Source: an uncultured Bacteroidaceae bacterium (GTDB lineage Bacteria > Bacteroidota > Bacteroidia > Bacteroidales > Bacteroidaceae). Taken from it: DNA of 39,420 nucleotides. The notes under the pieces are model-generated. The model did no database searches. It was given only the letters and a program-made list of their open reading frames with translations, and had not been told where the DNA came from. The stretch spans positions 1 to 39,420 of the forward strand of contig CALUJO010000022.1 of the NCBI GenBank assembly GCA_944320965.1, in the 5' to 3' direction. Both the position numbers and the translations under genes were made by a program. This document shows, one piece after another, positions 7,435 to 15,682 of the stretch. Numbering within the stretch: the stretch's first letter is position 1; every line of letters starts with the position of its first letter.

Positions 7435-8796
7435 ATGAAAATAAGCGTTGGTTTGCGTGCATTTTTGTTTGTTGGTCTGTTGTTGGCTGCTAAGATATGC
7501 TTTGCACAGGATAATGTAATAGATCAGGTTGTTTGGGTTGTTGGTGATGAAGCCATTCTGAAATCTGAGGTTGAAGAGGCAAGACTTAATGCCCTTTATG
7601 AAAGACGAAAGATTGAAGGTGACCCGTATTGTACTATTCCTGAAGAAATAGCAATTCAGAAACTTTTCCTAAATCAGGCAAAGATTGACAGTATTGAAGT
7701 TACTGATGCCGAAGTTATCCAGCGTGTGGATGCACAGTTGAACTGGACAATACAGCAGATTGGGTCGGAAGAGAAAATGGAAGAGTATTTCAACAAGACC
7801 AAAACACAGATACGTGAACAGTTAAGACAGAATATACGTGACGGACTTATTGCACAGAAGATGCAGCAGGAAATCGTAGGAGATATAAAACTTACTCCGG
7901 CTGATGTCCGTAACTACTATAACCAGTTGCCTTATGACAGTATTCCATATATACCGACAACAGTTGAGGTTCAGATAATAACAAAAGAGCCAAAGGTGCC
8001 GCAAAAGGAAATAGATGATGTAAAGGCAAAATTGCGTGAGTTTACTGAGCGTATAACTTCCGGAGAATCCTCTTTCTCAACTCTTGCGCTTCTTTATTCT
8101 GAAGATCCTGGATCAAGAGTACGTGGAGGAGAATTGGGCTTTATGGGACGAGGCCAGTTGTTGCCAGAGTTTGCTAATGTGGCATTCAATCTTCAGGATC
8201 CTAAGAAAGTTTCAAAAATAGTAGAAACAGAATACGGTTATCACATAATACAGCTTATTGAAAAACGAGGTGACCGTATCAATTGCCGTCATATACTTAT
8301 GCGTCCTCACGTTCCTGCCGAAGCAGTTGACAGTGCTCTTATTGGGCTGGATTCAATTGCCGACAATATCCGCAATGCCAAATATTCATTTGACCAGGCT
8401 GCCTATTATATTTCGGATGATAAGGATACAAGACTGAACAACGGACTTATGCCAAACCCTTATGACAATACTTCAAGATTTGAAATGCAACAGCTTCCTC
8501 AAGAAGTCGCAAGAGAAGTTGACAAACTTAAAGTCGGTGAAATTTCAGATCCGTTTACAATGCTTGACGAAAAAGGAAAAGAAGTTTGTGCAATCATAAA
8601 ATTGAAGTCAAAGATTGAAGGACACAAGGCTACACTCAGTGATGACTATCAGAGAATGAAAGCTCTTGTTACCGCAAAACTTGGTGAGGAAAAGATAAAA
8701 GAGTGGATTAAGGAAAAACTTAAAACAACTTATGTTCGTATTGATCCGGAATGGAGAAACTGTGAATTCAAATACGAAGGTTGGATAAAAGAATAA
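7435..8796 (+). CDS. surA: SurA-type periplasmic chaperone / peptidyl-prolyl isomerase
   Basis: The 453-aa exported protein follows SurA architecture: signal peptide (residues 1-24, ending ICFAQ), the N-domain opening VIDQVVWVVGDEAILKSEVE that closely matches SurA proteins, a long helical region to about residue 160, and two parvulin domains at roughly 175-276 (ending YGYHIIQLIEKRGD) and 282-390 (opening CRHILMR). SurA escorts unfolded barrel proteins across the periplasm to the BAM complex. The gene leads a dense run with only 4 bases to the OstA-like gene, so chaperone and LPS-transport functions are probably co-expressed. The second parvulin domain is less canonical than the first. Assignment is strong by length, domain order and N-terminal sequence. 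Confidence 0.9.
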   Translation: MKISVGLRAFLFVGLLLAAKICFAQDNVIDQVVWVVGDEAILKSEVEEARLNALYERRKIEGDPYCTIPEEIAIQKLFLNQAKIDSIEVTDAEVIQRVDAQLNWTIQQIGSEEKMEEYFNKTKTQIREQLRQNIRDGLIAQKMQQEIVGDIKLTPADVRNYYNQLPYDSIPYIPTTVEVQIITKEPKVPQKEIDDVKAKLREFTERITSGESSFSTLALLYSEDPGSRVRGGELGFMGRGQLLPEFANVAFNLQDPKKVSKIVETEYGYHIIQLIEKRGDRINCRHILMRPHVPAEAVDSALIGLDSIADNIRNAKYSFDQAAYYISDDKDTRLNNGLMPNPYDNTSRFEMQQLPQEVAREVDKLKVGEISDPFTMLDEKGKEVCAIIKLKSKIEGHKATLSDDYQRMKALVTAKLGEEKIKEWIKEKLKTTYVRIDPEWRNCEFKYEGWIKE

Positions 8797-8800
8797 GATT

Positions 8801-10465
8801 ATGATAAAACAAATCATATCATTTGCTGTCAGGCACAGAATACTCGGTATATGTATCCTGTGCCTGATTAGTATAGGCTTTCTGTCGGCAAGACCAAGAG
8901 GTACAGAAGAACCCGAAAACAGCGAAAAGAAGGTTACAAAAGTTTTCCTTTTGCATGCAGATATTGCAAAGGCCAACGAAAAACTGTTGCCCGGAGTTCA
9001 GGTACTTGTCGGAAATGTAAAGTTCAGACACGACAGCATGTATATGTATTGCGACAGTGCGCATGTATATGAAAAGACAAATTCCTTTGAGGCTTTCAAT
9101 AATGTGAGAATGGAGCAGGGGGATACTCTTTTCATTTATGGCGATTATCTGTTTTATGACGGTCAATCAATGATTGCCATGCTCCGAAACAATGTCAGGA
9201 TGATAAACAGAAATACTACTCTTACTACAGACAGTCTTAACTATGACCGTGTGCAGAACTACGGCTATTATTTTGAAGGAGGAAGTCTTGAAGATGAAAA
9301 GAATGTGCTGACATCATTTTGGGGAGAATACAGTCCTGAGACCAAGATTGCTGTTTTCAATATAGATGTTGAGCTAAACAATGACCAGATGACAATGCTT
9401 TCGGATACTCTTGAGTATTCAACAGAAACAAAAATTGCATCAATATGGGGCCCTTCCAATATATATAATGGAAAGAATCATATCTATTCTGAGTTAGGTT
9501 TCTATAATACCAATCTTGAACAGGCAGAATTGCTAAACCGTTCTGTATTGACAAACGAAGGCAAGTCGCTTGTTGGTGACAGTGTCTTTTATGACAAGAA
9601 GAAAGGCTATGGAGAGGCCTTTAAAAATGTGATAATGAATGATACTGTGCAGAAAAGCGTTCTGACAGGTGACTATTGTTTTTACAACGAACTTACCGAT
9701 TATGCATTTGCAACCGAAAAGGCTGTAGCAATAGACTATTCGCAGGGTGACAGTCTTTATCTGCATGCCGATACATTGAAACTTATCACTTATAACAATA
9801 AAACGGATTCTGTTTATCGTGATATGCTTGCTTTTAGGAAAGTAAGGGTTTTCCGTCAGGATGTTCAGGCTATATGTGACTCTCTTTCTTTTTCAACCCG
9901 TGATACATGCTTGAGGATGTTCTACGAACCTGTTCTGTGGCATGGACCGCAGCAGATATTGGGCGAGCATATAGATATTTACATGAATGATTCAACAATA
10001 GACTGGGCACACATATACAATCAGTCATTGTCGGTGGAGCATGTTGATTCTACTTTCTTTAATCAGGTATCGGGAAAGGAAATGAAGGCTTATTTTAACG
10101 GAAATGGTGATATCAGAAAAGTGAGTGTTATCGGTAATGTCCTTTCAGTATATTATCCTTTGGACGAAGATTCTACTGCAATGGTAATGAACACCGCCGA
10201 ATCAAGCCAGCTTGATCTTTATATGGAAAACCGTCTGCTTGAAAGAATGGTGATGAGCCCGGCTTCAAATGGAGTAACCTATCCGATGGATCAGATACCA
10301 GACGGAAAGTCAAGACTTGCCAGTTTTGTATGGCTTCAGGATTTGCGTCCTAAGGATAAATATGATATTTTTATATGGAAGGGTAAGAAAGAAGATGATA
10401 AGTTGAAGGATGTTGAAACCCGTGAAATAAAATTGCCAACAAGAATAATCAAGGAGGATGAATAA
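8801..10465 (+). CDS. OstA/LptA-like LPS-transport protein
   Basis: This 554-aa exported protein has an N-terminal hydrophobic segment (about residues 12-29) followed by repeated beta-strand units of the OstA/LptA jellyroll type. Typical pieces are QVLVGNVKFRHDSMYMYCDS, GDTLFIYGDYLFYDG, and later repeats LVGDSVFYDKKKGYGEAF and SVLTGDYCFYN, in which a new strand of about 12 residues follows each turn. LptA-like proteins bridge LPS from the inner membrane to the LptD translocon. The length exceeds single-domain LptA and suggests an extended Bacteroidetes-type bridge. It starts 4 bases after surA and its stop overlaps the next start (TAATG). A cleavable signal rather than a membrane anchor is uncertain. 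Confidence 0.8.
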   Translation: MIKQIISFAVRHRILGICILCLISIGFLSARPRGTEEPENSEKKVTKVFLLHADIAKANEKLLPGVQVLVGNVKFRHDSMYMYCDSAHVYEKTNSFEAFNNVRMEQGDTLFIYGDYLFYDGQSMIAMLRNNVRMINRNTTLTTDSLNYDRVQNYGYYFEGGSLEDEKNVLTSFWGEYSPETKIAVFNIDVELNNDQMTMLSDTLEYSTETKIASIWGPSNIYNGKNHIYSELGFYNTNLEQAELLNRSVLTNEGKSLVGDSVFYDKKKGYGEAFKNVIMNDTVQKSVLTGDYCFYNELTDYAFATEKAVAIDYSQGDSLYLHADTLKLITYNNKTDSVYRDMLAFRKVRVFRQDVQAICDSLSFSTRDTCLRMFYEPVLWHGPQQILGEHIDIYMNDSTIDWAHIYNQSLSVEHVDSTFFNQVSGKEMKAYFNGNGDIRKVSVIGNVLSVYYPLDEDSTAMVMNTAESSQLDLYMENRLLERMVMSPASNGVTYPMDQIPDGKSRLASFVWLQDLRPKDKYDIFIWKGKKEDDKLKDVETREIKLPTRIIKEDE

Positions 10466-10761
10466 TGTCAATGTTTAAACCAAGACAACCACGAGGATTT
10501 AATTACCAGCCACGATTCTATGATCCTGAAAGGGATAAATGGAAAAAAGTTGAAGAAGACGCCAAGCGAAGACTCGGTATTCTTCCGCCCAAAGAGTTCA
10601 ATCCCGAGGATATAAGGGGAAAGTTCATAGAAGGGACAACCCATCTGAAAAGGCGCAAAGAGGCTGGAAAAAGAAAGTTTACCACAATGCATCTTATATT
10701 GGTACTTATTTTCCTGCTTGGCATATTGTATTTTGCAATAAACTATAATTTCGGAGCATAA
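10465..10761 (+). CDS. Small conserved protein with C-terminal membrane anchor
   Basis: The 98-aa protein has a very basic, proline- and arginine-containing soluble part (residues 1-74, with a FNPEDIRGKF segment) and one strong transmembrane helix close to the C-terminus (about 75-94, LILVLIFLLGILYFAI). The layout suggests a tail-anchored or single-pass inner-membrane protein with its charged part in the cytoplasm. It overlaps the OstA-like gene by one base and lies 11 bases ahead of mutL, so it is translated from the same message. I do not recognise a named family. Its position between LPS transport and mutL recalls small membrane proteins in other Bacteroidales, but function is unknown. Confidence 0.7.
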   Translation: MSMFKPRQPRGFNYQPRFYDPERDKWKKVEEDAKRRLGILPPKEFNPEDIRGKFIEGTTHLKRRKEAGKRKFTTMHLILVLIFLLGILYFAINYNFGA

Positions 10762-10772
10762 AAGTATCATCA

Positions 10773-12701
10773 ATGAGTGATATAATAAGATTATTGCCGG
10801 ATTCTGTTGCCAATCAGATTGCTGCTGGTGAAGTTATCCAGCGTCCGGCTTCCGTTATAAAGGAATTGGTTGAGAATGCTGTTGATGCCGGTGCAACTGT
10901 GATAAATGTTGTGGTAACTGATGCCGGAAAAACTTGCATACAGGTTATTGATAACGGAAAAGGTATGTCAACGACCGATGCACGTATGGCTTTCGAGCGT
11001 CATGCAACTTCAAAGATAAGAGAAGCCTCCGACCTTTTTGCTCTGCGTACAATGGGCTTTCGCGGTGAGGCTCTTGCGTCTATAGCGGCAGTTGCCCAAG
11101 TAGAACTCAGAACACGTCCGACTGACGAGGAAGTGGGTACAAGTCTTGTCATTGAAGGTTCTGTGGTAAAATCACAGGACCCTGTGTCATGTCCTGTCGG
11201 TTCCAATTTTATAGTGAAGAACCTTTTCTTCAATGTCCCTGCAAGACGTAAATTCCTGAAATCCGATTCTACCGAATTGAATAACATACTGGCAGAGATG
11301 GAGAGGATAATGCTTGTAAATCCTCAGATATCTTTTACAGTTACCCACAATGATTCAAATATATATTCATATACAGCTTCTTCGCTAAAGAAAAGAATAA
11401 TAGATATTTATGGAAGAAAGCTGAACCAACAGCTCCTCCCGATATCTGTTGAAACACACCTCGTAAAGATTTCAGGCTTTATATCTACACCAGAGTCGTC
11501 ACGAAAAAAAGCACAGCAGTTTTTCTTTGTAAATAACAGGTATATGCGCCATCCATATTTTCATAAGTCGGTCATGGAGGCATATTCAAAACTGATCCCG
11601 GTTGGTGAGCAGATTGCATATTTCATATATTTTGAAGTTAATCCTGCGGATATAGATGTAAATATCCATCCTACAAAAACAGAAATCAAGTTTGAGAACG
11701 AGCAGTCGATATGGCAAATACTTATGTCTGCGGTAAGAGAGGGATTGGCACGTTCGGCTTCATTGCCTTCCATTGATTTTGATACAGAGGGTATGCCTGA
11801 TATACCGGTTATGCCAAAGACTTCTAATGTTGCTCCTCCAACTGTTTCTGTAAACAGAAATTATAATCCTTTCGAATCATCGTCTCCAAAGGTCGAACGT
11901 AACTGGCGTGACCTTTATGATGGTATAACAAGCAATAATGAAAAATTCAGCGGCAGTTCCTGGGATGAAGACTTGTCCGTATCAGTTGGCGGTGGCGTTA
12001 TTATTGAAAGCCGTTCAAATGATGATGACAGTCCTGAATTTCCGGATAGTGAAGATGTTGCTCCTGTTGTTATTGAGTCTTCAAATACCGATGACAGTCC
12101 CGTGTCTTCAAATAGAATCATTGACAGTGATGATACTGCAAGAAATTCAAATATAATACAGTATAAGGCAAGATATCTTTTTATGCCTGTAAGTTCAGGA
12201 ATGATGGTTATTGACCAGCATCGTGCTCATATAAAAGTGCTGTATGATACTTTCCGTAGAAAAATTGACAGGAATGCCATAAGTTCACAAAGACTTCTTT
12301 TCCCCGAAATGATAAGATTTTCAGCTACAGAGGCTGTGCTTGTCGATTCTCTTATGAACGATTTTGAGATGCTTGGATTTGAACTTTCAAATCTTGGCGG
12401 AGGAAGCTACAGCATAAATGCTATTCCTGTTGAGCTTCAAGGGGCAGATTATGAATCAGTTATAAATGATATGCTGAAATCGGCTTCAGAAACTGCAAAG
12501 GATGTCAAGGACAATGTGCTTTCTGCCATGGCATTGAGCCTTGCAAAATCTTCTGCTATACCTTACGGACAGATTTTGAATGACAGGGAGGCAGATGAGC
12601 TTGTATCATCTTTGCTTAGTTCAGAACTGCCAGAATATACTCCTGACGGGAAAAAGATACTTGTGATTATAAAGGATGAAGAAATCGGAAAATTGTTCTA
12701 A
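10773..12701 (+). CDS. mutL: DNA mismatch repair protein MutL
   Basis: The 642-aa protein couples mismatch recognition by MutS to strand removal. The GHKL ATPase is clear: KELVENAVDAGA (catalytic Glu31), DNGKGM, and TMGFRGEALASIAAV. A transducer domain follows to about residue 330, with the HPTK motif near NIHPTKTEIKFEN, then a ~120-residue acidic, Ser-rich linker and a C-terminal dimerisation domain from about 450. Where endonuclease-type MutL has DQHA-x2-E-x4-E, this one has D481-Q-H-R-A-H-I-K-V-L-Y-D492, missing the first Glu, and no CPHGRP-like motif is seen near the end. It is tightly linked (11 bases on each side) to its neighbours, so it is probably expressed with the envelope genes. 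Confidence 0.93.
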   Translation: MSDIIRLLPDSVANQIAAGEVIQRPASVIKELVENAVDAGATVINVVVTDAGKTCIQVIDNGKGMSTTDARMAFERHATSKIREASDLFALRTMGFRGEALASIAAVAQVELRTRPTDEEVGTSLVIEGSVVKSQDPVSCPVGSNFIVKNLFFNVPARRKFLKSDSTELNNILAEMERIMLVNPQISFTVTHNDSNIYSYTASSLKKRIIDIYGRKLNQQLLPISVETHLVKISGFISTPESSRKKAQQFFFVNNRYMRHPYFHKSVMEAYSKLIPVGEQIAYFIYFEVNPADIDVNIHPTKTEIKFENEQSIWQILMSAVREGLARSASLPSIDFDTEGMPDIPVMPKTSNVAPPTVSVNRNYNPFESSSPKVERNWRDLYDGITSNNEKFSGSSWDEDLSVSVGGGVIIESRSNDDDSPEFPDSEDVAPVVIESSNTDDSPVSSNRIIDSDDTARNSNIIQYKARYLFMPVSSGMMVIDQHRAHIKVLYDTFRRKIDRNAISSQRLLFPEMIRFSATEAVLVDSLMNDFEMLGFELSNLGGGSYSINAIPVELQGADYESVINDMLKSASETAKDVKDNVLSAMALSLAKSSAIPYGQILNDREADELVSSLLSSELPEYTPDGKKILVIIKDEEIGKLF

Positions 12702-12712
12702 ACAGGCTTTTT

Positions 12713-13498
12713 ATGGAAACAAGATATGCTATCTGTTATTCTGTTAATATTCCGTTGCGTTCGGAACCTGCAGATGGTGCAGAAATGATGACTGAACTTA
12801 TTTTTGGTGATGCATGTGTTGTATTGGAAGAAACGGGAACTTGGAGCCGTATAATAAACAAAACAGACGGTTATGAAGGATGGCTGACAACCAAAATGCT
12901 GACATTTGTAAGCAAGGAAGAGTATGATTCTTATAATCCGGCTGATGCCCCTGTTGTGACATCTTCTTTTGCATTGGCTTTTGATAAGGGTAGTGATGAA
13001 AAGATTATCCTAACAGGTGGAAGTGTGCTTCCATATTTTGAACACACCTACAATTCTTTTTCGGTTGAAAACAGACGTTTTGTTATAGATCCTTCATGCT
13101 TGGCAAGCAGAGGCAATGATATTGTCGGTACGGCTTGTCAGTACCTGAACTCTCCTTACTTGTGGGGTGGAAAGAATGTAATGGGTATTGACTGCTCAGG
13201 ACTGACTCAGGTTGTTTACAGGATACATGGTGTCCAGTTGCAAAGGGACGCCCGTGCACAGGTTGTTCATGGCAGGCAGGTTTTTTTGTCTGATGCTCTG
13301 CCTGGTGATTTGGCCTTTTTTGCAAACTCTCAAGGACGGATAACTCATGTCGGAATTATAATAGGTAACGGTAAGATTATACATGCTTCTGGTTCTGTGC
13401 ATATTGATACCATTGACGAACGGGGAATTTATAGTGAAAGATTGAGAAAATACACCCATTCTTTGCATTCTGTGAGACATATAGATTTTCATAAATAA
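12713..13498 (+). CDS. NlpC/P60 cysteine peptidase with SH3 domain (probable cell-wall peptide endopeptidase)
   Basis: The 261-aa protein has an N-terminal bacterial SH3-like domain (about 10-67, with LRSEP and YEGWLTT motifs) and a C-terminal NlpC/P60 peptidase. The catalytic triad reads Cys161 in GIDCSGL, His212 in THVGI and His224 in IIHASG. The WGGKN motif and PGDLAFF are also present. Family relatives such as YkfC/dipeptidyl-peptidase VI cut gamma-D-Glu-diamino acid bonds in muropeptides. No signal peptide is visible, which fits cytoplasmic recycling of imported muropeptides rather than wall growth. It starts 11 bases after mutL and is the last gene of the run, ending right at a terminator. 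Confidence 0.87.
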   Translation: METRYAICYSVNIPLRSEPADGAEMMTELIFGDACVVLEETGTWSRIINKTDGYEGWLTTKMLTFVSKEEYDSYNPADAPVVTSSFALAFDKGSDEKIILTGGSVLPYFEHTYNSFSVENRRFVIDPSCLASRGNDIVGTACQYLNSPYLWGGKNVMGIDCSGLTQVVYRIHGVQLQRDARAQVVHGRQVFLSDALPGDLAFFANSQGRITHVGIIIGNGKIIHASGSVHIDTIDERGIYSERLRKYTHSLHSVRHIDFHK

Positions 13499-13538
13499 AT
13501 CCAGCATGTGAAATTTTTATGTTCACATGCCGGATTTT
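13499..13538 (+). terminator. Intrinsic terminator at the end of the mutL-nlpC run
   Basis: ATCC-A-GCATGTGAA pairs with TTCACATGC-C-GGAT (one mismatch) and is followed by TTTT. It begins immediately after the stop codon. Read on the minus strand it is followed by a T-rich stretch, so it may also serve the convergent MATE gene. Confidence 0.75.
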
Positions 13539-13545
13539 GTGTTAT

Positions 13546-13567
13546 AATACATTTATATAAATGTATT
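13546..13567. repeat. 22-bp perfect palindrome
   Basis: AATACATTTAT is followed directly by its reverse complement ATAAATGTATT with no spacer. It lies between the convergent peptidase and MATE genes, 18 bases from the MATE stop codon. A protein-binding site or a cruciform is possible, and chance in AT-rich DNA cannot be excluded. Confidence 0.7.
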
Positions 13568-13584
13568 TATAATTTGTACATATA

Positions 13585-14946
13585 TTAAATTGTCTGTTCT
13601 ATTTCACCTTTCTTGAATTTCATTATTTGTCTTCCCAACATGAATGCTGCAATAAATGTGGCAATGAAGTCGCATATAGGCATACTGAACCATACACCGT
13701 CCTGTCCCCAGAATTTCGGAAGAATAATAAGACAAGGTATTAACAGCAGGCATTGTCTTATAAGTGACAGGAATATTGCCTTTTGCGCCATACCTATACA
13801 TTGGAAGAAGTTAGATGTCACCATTTGGAAGCCTACAATAGGGTAGCACATAAGAACAATTCTGAGTCCTCTTGCTGCTACCGATGTAAGTTCTGTGTCT
13901 GTGGTGAATATGTTTACAACAAGTCCAGGAATGAGTTCACTTATGAGGAATCCTGTTGTAGTAACGCAGGTTGCAAGGAAGATGGTTTTCTTGAGGACTT
14001 CAGTAACTCTGTTGTATTGTCTTGCACCATAGTTGTATCCGGCAATAGGTTGCATTCCCTGATTAAGTCCAAGCACAATCATTACAAACAGGAAGGCTAT
14101 TCTGTTAACAATTCCGTATGCTCCTATGGCAATGTCACCGCCATGTTCTTTAAGGCCAAGGTTTATAAGTATGACAATAAAACATGATGCCAGATTCATA
14201 AGAAAAGGAGCCATTCCTATTGAGAATGAATCAATAACAATTTTTTTCTTTAGCTTGAATATTCCTTTGTGTATGTGTATAAGTTCGTTTTTGTCAAGGA
14301 ATGTATGCAGCAGCCACATCAGTGCTATTACTTGGGCAATTATTGTTGCCGTTGCAGCTCCTCGTATTCCCCACTTGAATACAAAAATGAAGATTGGGGC
14401 AAGTGCAGCATTTATAAGAACCGTAAGTATGGTTGCCATCATTGCCTGTTTGGGATGCCCGCTTGCGCGCAACACAGAGTTAAGCCCCAAATACATATGT
14501 GTGACAATATTTCCGGCAAGTATAATTTCCATAAAGTCCTTTGCATAGGGCAGTGTGTGCTCGCTTGCTCCGAAAAATATAAGTATTTCATCAAGAAACG
14601 CAAACATTACAATGGTATATAGAATACCTATTGCCAGATTAAGTATGATTACGTTTCCAAGTACTCTTTGGGCAGTTTCATAGTCTTTCTGTCCAAGTTT
14701 TACTGACATAAGCGTTGCAGCTCCCACACCGACGAGTGAACCGAATGCAGCAGAAAGATTCATAAGAGGGAATGTCAGAGCAAGTCCGGAGATGGCGAGT
14801 GCTCCCACACCGTGTCCTATGAATATACTGTCTATCATATTGTACAAAGACGAAGCTGTCATAGCGATGATAGCCGGTATTGAATATTGCATAAGGAGTT
14901 TGCCTATAGGTTCAGTACCTAAAGCTGTAGGTATCTTTTGTGCCAT
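13585..14946 (-). CDS. MATE family multidrug/sodium efflux transporter
   Basis: The 453-aa polytopic inner-membrane protein belongs to the MATE/DinF family of Na+- or H+-driven exporters of cationic drugs and metabolites. About twelve hydrophobic helices are visible in two similar halves. The start EPIGKLLMQYSIPAIIAMT, then SLYNMIDSIFIGHGVGALAISGLA, and GLNQGMQPIAGYNYGARQYNRV in the second half are classic MATE landmarks. It is monocistronic, convergent with the NlpC/P60 gene, and preceded by an exact -7 element. The natural substrate cannot be inferred. Confidence 0.92.
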   Translation of the reverse strand: MAQKIPTALGTEPIGKLLMQYSIPAIIAMTASSLYNMIDSIFIGHGVGALAISGLALTFPLMNLSAAFGSLVGVGAATLMSVKLGQKDYETAQRVLGNVIILNLAIGILYTIVMFAFLDEILIFFGASEHTLPYAKDFMEIILAGNIVTHMYLGLNSVLRASGHPKQAMMATILTVLINAALAPIFIFVFKWGIRGAATATIIAQVIALMWLLHTFLDKNELIHIHKGIFKLKKKIVIDSFSIGMAPFLMNLASCFIVILINLGLKEHGGDIAIGAYGIVNRIAFLFVMIVLGLNQGMQPIAGYNYGARQYNRVTEVLKKTIFLATCVTTTGFLISELIPGLVVNIFTTDTELTSVAARGLRIVLMCYPIVGFQMVTSNFFQCIGMAQKAIFLSLIRQCLLLIPCLIILPKFWGQDGVWFSMPICDFIATFIAAFMLGRQIMKFKKGEIEQTI

Positions 14947-14999
14947 AAAAAGTTGTTTTTATCCTCAATCAGTTTTTATCAGAAAAATCAAATTTTCTG

Positions 15000-15007
15000 C
15001 AAAATTA
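15000..15007 (-). promoter_or_regulatory. -7 element for the MATE gene
   Basis: On the minus strand this reads TAATTTTG, matching TAnnTTTG, 53 bases before the start codon. Confidence 0.5.
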
Positions 15008-15015
15008 CAAAAAGG

Positions 15016-15053
15016 AAGCCTCATCTGAAAAAATGTTTTTATTGATGAGGCTT
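15016..15053 (-). terminator. Terminator of the aminotransferase-acetyltransferase pair
   Basis: AAGCCTCATC and GATGAGGCTT form a perfect 10-bp stem. A T run follows on both strands (CTTTTTT rightward, CCTTTTTG leftward), so the hairpin could stop transcripts in either direction. It lies 30 bases beyond the acetyltransferase stop. Confidence 0.75.
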
Positions 15054-15082
15054 TTTTAATAAGTTAATGTTTGTGATTTATG

Positions 15083-15682
15083 TTAAATGCTATCAGACAT
15101 TATCTGTTTGACTTGATTGTCCTTCAGTATATATTTTTCTCCGCTCTCGGGGCATACAGCTATACCGTTGTTGTCAAATTCAAGTTTATGACCGTATTTG
15201 CTTATCCAGCCCATCTGTCTTGCCGGATTTCCTGCCCATAGTGAGTATGGTGGAATATCTTTTGTTACAACAGCACCAGCTCCAATCATTGCATATTCTC
15301 CTATAGTGTTTCCGCATACAATTGTTGCATTTGCTCCTATGCTGGCCCCTCGCCTTATCAATGTCTTTCTGAATTCGTCTTTTCTGGAAATAAAGCTTCT
15401 TGGGTTTATCACATTTGTGAATACGCATGATGGTCCCAGAAAAACGTCATCTTCGCATATAACACCTGTATAAACCGAAACGTTATTCTGTATTTTGACT
15501 CCGTTTCCGATACTTACACCAGGAGATATGACAACATTCTGCCCGATGTTACAATTCTGTCCTATTGTACACCCTGACATTATATGGGAGAAATGCCATA
15601 TCCTGGTCCCTTTGCCGATAGTGCAGTCCTCGTCAACAACAGATGTCGGGTGAATGTATGTATCAGAAATTGTTTTCTGCAT
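15083..15682 (-). CDS. Left-handed beta-helix N-acetyltransferase (WbpD/WlbB-like)
   Basis: The 199-aa protein is built from hexapeptide repeats ([24 protein letters not shown] and so on), the left-handed beta-helix of bacterial acyltransferases. The order of motifs ([65 protein letters not shown]) matches WbpD/WlbB, which acetylates the 3-amino group of UDP-2-acetamido-3-amino-glucuronate or a related sugar with acetyl-CoA. A ~30-residue C-terminal tail follows the repeats. It overlaps the upstream aminotransferase by 20 bases, so the two act in sequence. The acceptor sugar is not certain. FdtC/QdtC-type dTDP-sugar acetyltransferases are the main alternative. Confidence 0.85.
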   Translation of the reverse strand: MQKTISDTYIHPTSVVDEDCTIGKGTRIWHFSHIMSGCTIGQNCNIGQNVVISPGVSIGNGVKIQNNVSVYTGVICEDDVFLGPSCVFTNVINPRSFISRKDEFRKTLIRRGASIGANATIVCGNTIGEYAMIGAGAVVTKDIPPYSLWAGNPARQMGWISKYGHKLEFDNNGIAVCPESGEKYILKDNQVKQIMSDSI

